DNA of 64,000 bases, taken from contig DASYEQ010000135.1 in the NCBI GenBank assembly GCA_036498945.1, forward strand, positions 200,984-264,983, read 5' to 3'. Below the pieces are notes generated by a model. It was not told the origin of the DNA. It worked only from the letters and a program-made list of their open reading frames with translations, and did no database searches. This DNA comes from JAQGMJ01 sp036498945 (GTDB taxonomy: Bacteria; Pseudomonadota; Gammaproteobacteria; Burkholderiales; JAEUOS01). Made by a program: the position numbers and the translations under genes. Every line of letters starts with the position of its first letter. Positions within the stretch are counted from its first letter, which is position 1. This document shows, in pieces, positions 60,770-64,000 of this stretch.

Positions 60770-61948
60770 ATGACCGAAGTCGTCATCGTCGCCGCGACGC
60801 GCACCGCCGTCGGCAAATTCGGCGGCACGCTGGCCAAGACGCCGGCCTCCGACCTGGGCGCTCATGTCATCCGGGGACTGCTGGCCAAAACGGGCCTGAA
60901 GAATGACCAGATCAGCGAAGTGATCCTGGGCCAGGTGCTGACTGCCGGCGTCGGCCAGAACCCCGCGCGCCAGGCGCTGATCAAGTCCGGCATCCACGAC
61001 ATGACGCCGGCCATGACCATCAACAAGGTGTGCGGCTCGGGCCTCAAGGCTACGCACCTCGCCGCGCAGGCGATCAAGTGCGGCGACGCCGAGATCATCA
61101 TCGCCGGCGGCCAGGAGAACATGAGCGCCGCGCCGCACGTGCTGCAGAATTCGCGCGACGGCATCCGCATGGGCGACGGAAAATTGGTCGACACGATGAT
61201 CGTCGATGGCCTGTGGGACGCTTTCAACCAATACCACATGGGCCAGACCGCGGAGAACGTGGCGAAGAAGTACAACATCTCGCGCGCCGAGCAGGATGAG
61301 TTCGCGGCCGCCTCGCAAGCCAAGGCGGCTGCCGCGATTGCGGCCGGCAGGTTCAAGGACGAGATCCTGCCCTTCGAGATCGCGGCCAGGAAAGGTCCGG
61401 CGACGGTGTTCGACACCGATGAATACGTACGCGGCCAGACCACGGTGGAAACCTTGTCCGCGCTCAAGCCCGCCTTCTCCAAGGACGGCACGGTCACCGC
61501 CGGCAACGCCTCCGGCATCAACGACGGTGCCGCCGCCGTGGTGATGATGTCCGCCGACAAGGCGAAGGCCCTGGGCCTGACGCCGCTGGTGAAAATCCGC
61601 GCCTACTCTTCGGCGGGCGTCGATCCGGCCATCATGGGCATGGGCCCGGTGCCGGCCACCCAGTTGTGCCTGAAAAAGGCAGGCTGGACCCACAAGGACC
61701 TCGACTTGATGGAAATCAACGAGGCCTTCGCCGCGCAGGCGATCGCGGTCAACAAGGAGATCGGCTGGGACACCAGCAAGATCAACGTCAACGGCGGGGC
61801 GATTGCCATCGGCCACCCGATCGGCGCCTCCGGCTGCCGCATCCTGGTGACACTGCTGCACGAGATGCAGCGCCAGAACGCGAAGAAGGGCATCGCCTCG
61901 CTGTGCATCGGCGGCGGCATGGGCGTGGCCTTGACCATAGAACGCTAA
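60770..61948 (+). CDS. phaA: acetyl-CoA acetyltransferase (thiolase)
   Basis: Condenses two acetyl-CoA to acetoacetyl-CoA. The 392 residues are highly similar to Ralstonia/Cupriavidus PhaA (393). The nucleophile is Cys88 in NKVCGSGLKA, the histidine lies in AIGHPIGASGCRI, and the second cysteine in SLCIGGGMGVAL near the C-terminus. GGQENMSAAPHVL and MEINEAFAAQA are typical. An AGAGGAAAC ribosome-binding site precedes the ATG. phaB is 1.3 kb downstream, separated by two other genes. Confidence 0.95.
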   Translation: MTEVVIVAATRTAVGKFGGTLAKTPASDLGAHVIRGLLAKTGLKNDQISEVILGQVLTAGVGQNPARQALIKSGIHDMTPAMTINKVCGSGLKATHLAAQAIKCGDAEIIIAGGQENMSAAPHVLQNSRDGIRMGDGKLVDTMIVDGLWDAFNQYHMGQTAENVAKKYNISRAEQDEFAAASQAKAAAAIAAGRFKDEILPFEIAARKGPATVFDTDEYVRGQTTVETLSALKPAFSKDGTVTAGNASGINDGAAAVVMMSADKAKALGLTPLVKIRAYSSAGVDPAIMGMGPVPATQLCLKKAGWTHKDLDLMEINEAFAAQAIAVNKEIGWDTSKINVNGGAIAIGHPIGASGCRILVTLLHEMQRQNAKKGIASLCIGGGMGVALTIER

Positions 61949-62060
61949 CCCCCAGGCTTCGCGCACTTCATGTCGCTTCGCCAACCCCCTTGCAGGGGGC
62001 GACACCTGCGGCCCGGCAAAGCCGGTTCCGCGGTGTTCCTTGATTGATCGGGGACATGGC

Positions 62061-62744
62061 ATGAATGACGACGACATCGCACTGTTCCGGCAGATCTCCG
62101 ACGAGCTGTTCGTCGCCGCGCTGGGCGACGTGCTCGACACCATGGGCTGGCAGCATCAGTTCCTGCCGGCGGGCATCGCGCCGCTCGAGAAGTCGATGCG
62201 CATCATCGGCCGCGCGATGCCGGTGCTGGAAGCCGACGTGATCAGCGACGGCACGCGCTCGGCCGGGCCGCTGTCGGGCAAGCCCTTCGGCCTGATGCTG
62301 GAGGCGCTCGACGACCTGAAGCCGGGCGAGATCTACATCGCCACGGGTGCCTCGCTGCGCTACGCGCTCTGGGGCGGCCTGATGTCGACGCGGGCACAGC
62401 ACCTGAAGGCGGCCGGCGCCATCCTCGACGGCTACGTGCGCGATGCCAACGAGATCGAGCGCCTGGGCTTCACCGTCTTCTGCCGCGGCACCTACGCCCA
62501 GGACCAGGGCGTGCGCGGGCAGGTCCTCGACTACCGCTGCCCGATCGAGATCGAAGGGGTGCGTATCGCCCCCGGCGACCTGCTGGTCGGCGACCGCGAG
62601 GGCGTGCTGGTCGTGCCGCGGACGGCCGCGGCCGTGGCGGTGGCCAAGGCGCTGGACAAGGTGCGCACCGAGAACAAGGTGGCCGATGCCATCCGCGGCG
62701 GCATGAGCGCCTGCGAAGCGCTGGCGACCTTCGGCGTGATGTAG
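62061..62744 (+). CDS. RraA family protein
   Basis: A 227-residue protein of the RraA/HMG aldolase family. Start ATG 62061 (MNDDDIALFRQISDELFVAA); the TTG upstream at 62040 is an alternative. Landmarks are ALGDVLDTMGWQHQFLP, RAMPVLEADV, GAILDGYVRDANEIERLG, and VRIAPGDLLVGDREGVLVVP. Family members are 4-hydroxy-4-methyl-2-oxoglutarate aldolases, oxaloacetate decarboxylases, or RNase E inhibitors. The length is larger than enteric RraA (161), which favours a catabolic enzyme. Confidence 0.87.
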   Translation: MNDDDIALFRQISDELFVAALGDVLDTMGWQHQFLPAGIAPLEKSMRIIGRAMPVLEADVISDGTRSAGPLSGKPFGLMLEALDDLKPGEIYIATGASLRYALWGGLMSTRAQHLKAAGAILDGYVRDANEIERLGFTVFCRGTYAQDQGVRGQVLDYRCPIEIEGVRIAPGDLLVGDREGVLVVPRTAAAVAVAKALDKVRTENKVADAIRGGMSACEALATFGVM

Positions 62745-62780
62745 CGGGCGGGGCGCGTGATCGGCGCCACCGTCGGCTGC

Positions 62781-62957
62781 CTACTTGCCCAGATGATCGC
62801 GCACGTCCTGCGCGCAAACACCGACCTCCGCGACGGCCACGCGCAGCTGCGTCTCGGTGACGCCCAGCGCCTGGACCCAGTAGTCCACCTCGCGCAGTTC
62901 GGTCACGTTGATGCGCGCGCGTTCCTGCAGCAGATAGCGGTCCAGATCGTCTTCCAT
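62781..62957 (-). CDS. DUF3606 domain-containing small protein
   Basis: A 58-residue protein that matches the DUF3606 pattern (RINVTELREVDYWVQALG, then VTETQLRVAVAEVG). Function unknown. The start used is ATG 62957 with GGAG at 6 nt; a TTG at 62969 would add four residues. It is the only minus-strand gene between phaA and phaB, and ends 36 nt from the RraA-like stop. Confidence 0.75.
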   Translation of the reverse strand: MEDDLDRYLLQERARINVTELREVDYWVQALGVTETQLRVAVAEVGVCAQDVRDHLGK

Positions 62958-63249
62958 CGTCATCTCCAACGGGTCTTCGGTTGCACCGCCCCTCGCGACG
63001 GCAAGCGAAGATCGCGCACGCCGATCCGTCCCTGCGTAGGAAAGCTTCGCCTGCGCCTACCCGCCGATTTCGACGGCGTGGGGACCTCATGTGCCGGGGC
63101 TTCGAATCATGTGATGAAAGAAGCGGGGCCAACAAGAACGCGATGTGACACCCCGTTGCAATCGCGGCTCAGTGTTTTCCTGAGCCGGTGTTGATGAGAA
63201 ACTTCGCTACAGTGAATCCGCCTGTTCAGGCTCAATACAAGGAACGCTC

Positions 63250-63987
63250 ATGAGTAAAAAAGTCGCATACGTCACCGGGGGCATGGGGGGTATCGGAACA
63301 GCCATCTGCCAGCGCCTTCACAAGGACGGGTTCACCGTCATCGCCGGTTGCGGTCCTACGCGGGACCACGCCAAGTGGCTCGCCGAGCAGAAGGCCGCGG
63401 GCTTCGAGTTCCATGCCTCGGTCGGCAACGTCGGCGACTGGCAGTCGACCGTCGACGCGTTCACCAAGGCCAAGGCGGAACACGGCAGCATCGACGTGCT
63501 GGTCAACAACGCCGGCATCACACGCGACCGCATGTTCCTCAAGATGACCCGCGAGGATTGGGACGCGGTGATCGAGACCAACCTCAACAGCATGTTCAAC
63601 GTCACCAAGCAGGTGGTGGCCGACATGGTGGAAAAGGGCTTCGGCCGCATCATCAACATCAGCTCGGTCAACGGCGAGAAGGGCCAATTCGGCCAGACCA
63701 ACTACTCGGCCGCCAAGGCCGGCATGCACGGCTTCACGATGGCGCTGGCGCAGGAAGTGGCTGCCAAGGGCGTGACGGTCAACACCGTGAGCCCCGGCTA
63801 CATCGCGACCGACATGGTCAAGGCCATCCGCCAGGACGTGCTCGACAAGATCATTGCCGGCATTCCTGTCAAGCGCCTGGGCACGCCGGAGGAAATCGCC
63901 GCGATCGTCGCCTGGCTGGCCGGCGAGGATTCGGGCTTCACGACCGGGGCCGATTTCTCCTGCAACGGCGGCCTGCACATGGGCTGA
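63250..63987 (+). CDS. phaB: acetoacetyl-CoA reductase
   Basis: Reduces acetoacetyl-CoA to (R)-3-hydroxybutyryl-CoA with NADPH, the second polyhydroxybutyrate step. The 245-residue protein is near-identical in pattern to Cupriavidus PhaB (246). The loop is TGGMGGIG at 9-16, with Ser139, Tyr152 and Lys156 (NYSAAK). GFTMALAQEVAAKGVTVNTV and the ending FSCNGGLHMG are diagnostic. An AAGGAACG ribosome-binding site precedes the ATG. phaC is not in the window. Confidence 0.96.
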   Translation: MSKKVAYVTGGMGGIGTAICQRLHKDGFTVIAGCGPTRDHAKWLAEQKAAGFEFHASVGNVGDWQSTVDAFTKAKAEHGSIDVLVNNAGITRDRMFLKMTREDWDAVIETNLNSMFNVTKQVVADMVEKGFGRIINISSVNGEKGQFGQTNYSAAKAGMHGFTMALAQEVAAKGVTVNTVSPGYIATDMVKAIRQDVLDKIIAGIPVKRLGTPEEIAAIVAWLAGEDSGFTTGADFSCNGGLHMG

Positions 63988-64000
63988 ATCGCCTCGCGCG

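Noticed and set aside
1..64000. CRISPR arrays, insertion sequences or prophage genes
   Set aside because: No regularly spaced repeats, transposase, integrase or phage structural proteins were recognised on either strand.

Overview
The window looks like a chromosomal segment of a high-GC betaproteobacterium, most likely order Burkholderiales; the family cannot be fixed from the sequence alone. The evidence is the block leuB-asd-fimV-truA-trpFBA-accD-folC-(SPOR protein)-cvpA-purF-metZ, the block ilvI-ilvH-ilvC with psd-pssA, PhaA and PhaB enzymes closely resembling the Ralstonia/Cupriavidus type, and three Bug-type solute receptors. No insertion sequence, prophage, CRISPR array or rRNA operon was found.

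Layout. 1-16140: a mostly plus-strand core block for amino acid, fatty acid, folate and purine synthesis, ending in metZ behind what appears to be a SAM-II riboswitch with its own terminator/antiterminator switch. 16214-22467: an MFS pump, then a minus-strand cluster of two half-size chromate-family transporters, a Bug receptor, an isopropylmalate-dehydrogenase-family enzyme and a class II aldolase, followed by a small cysteine-motif gene. 22473-30976: minus-strand housekeeping and envelope genes (Sel1 protein, methyltransferase-like protein, YkgJ-type protein, 3-hydroxyacyl-CoA dehydrogenase, lpxH, two cyclophilins, an L,D-transpeptidase and a TPR partner). 31362-40014: cysS, ilvI-ilvH-ilvC, an IalB-like protein, a small lipoprotein coupled to psd, pssA, and a CitE-like lyase coupled to pssA. 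40090-45002: minus-strand 2-hydroxyacid oxidoreductases, an SDR, DUF2069 and WrbA. 45082-56370: YihY, pyrF, msrA, MFS, DUF72, MBL-fold, queA, tRNA-Leu(CAA), an M15-like protein, an esterase-like hydrolase and an MdtD-like pump. 56383-64000: MmgE/PrpD, two Bug receptors, a cupin, phaA, RraA-like, DUF3606 and phaB.

Functionally the window joins the last step of leucine synthesis, the entry to the aspartate-family pathway, the end of tryptophan synthesis, the common branched-chain pathway and direct sulfhydrylation to homocysteine. It also holds both steps from CDP-diacylglycerol to phosphatidylethanolamine and two polyhydroxybutyrate enzymes. The accessory genes suggest a scavenger of small organic acids: three Bug receptors without adjacent TctA/TctB membrane genes and several hydroxyacid or hydroxyacyl dehydrogenases.

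The most notable non-coding features are the metZ riboswitch, a tRNA-Leu gene preceded by a 5' half-copy broken at the anticodon loop, a two-hairpin repeat present twice with an apparent compensatory base-pair change, and palindromic intergenic repeats including a perfect 28-bp inverted repeat upstream of ilvI. I did not find a clearly new multi-gene system; the chromate-transporter/Bug/dehydrogenase/aldolase cluster is the best candidate for undescribed metabolism.
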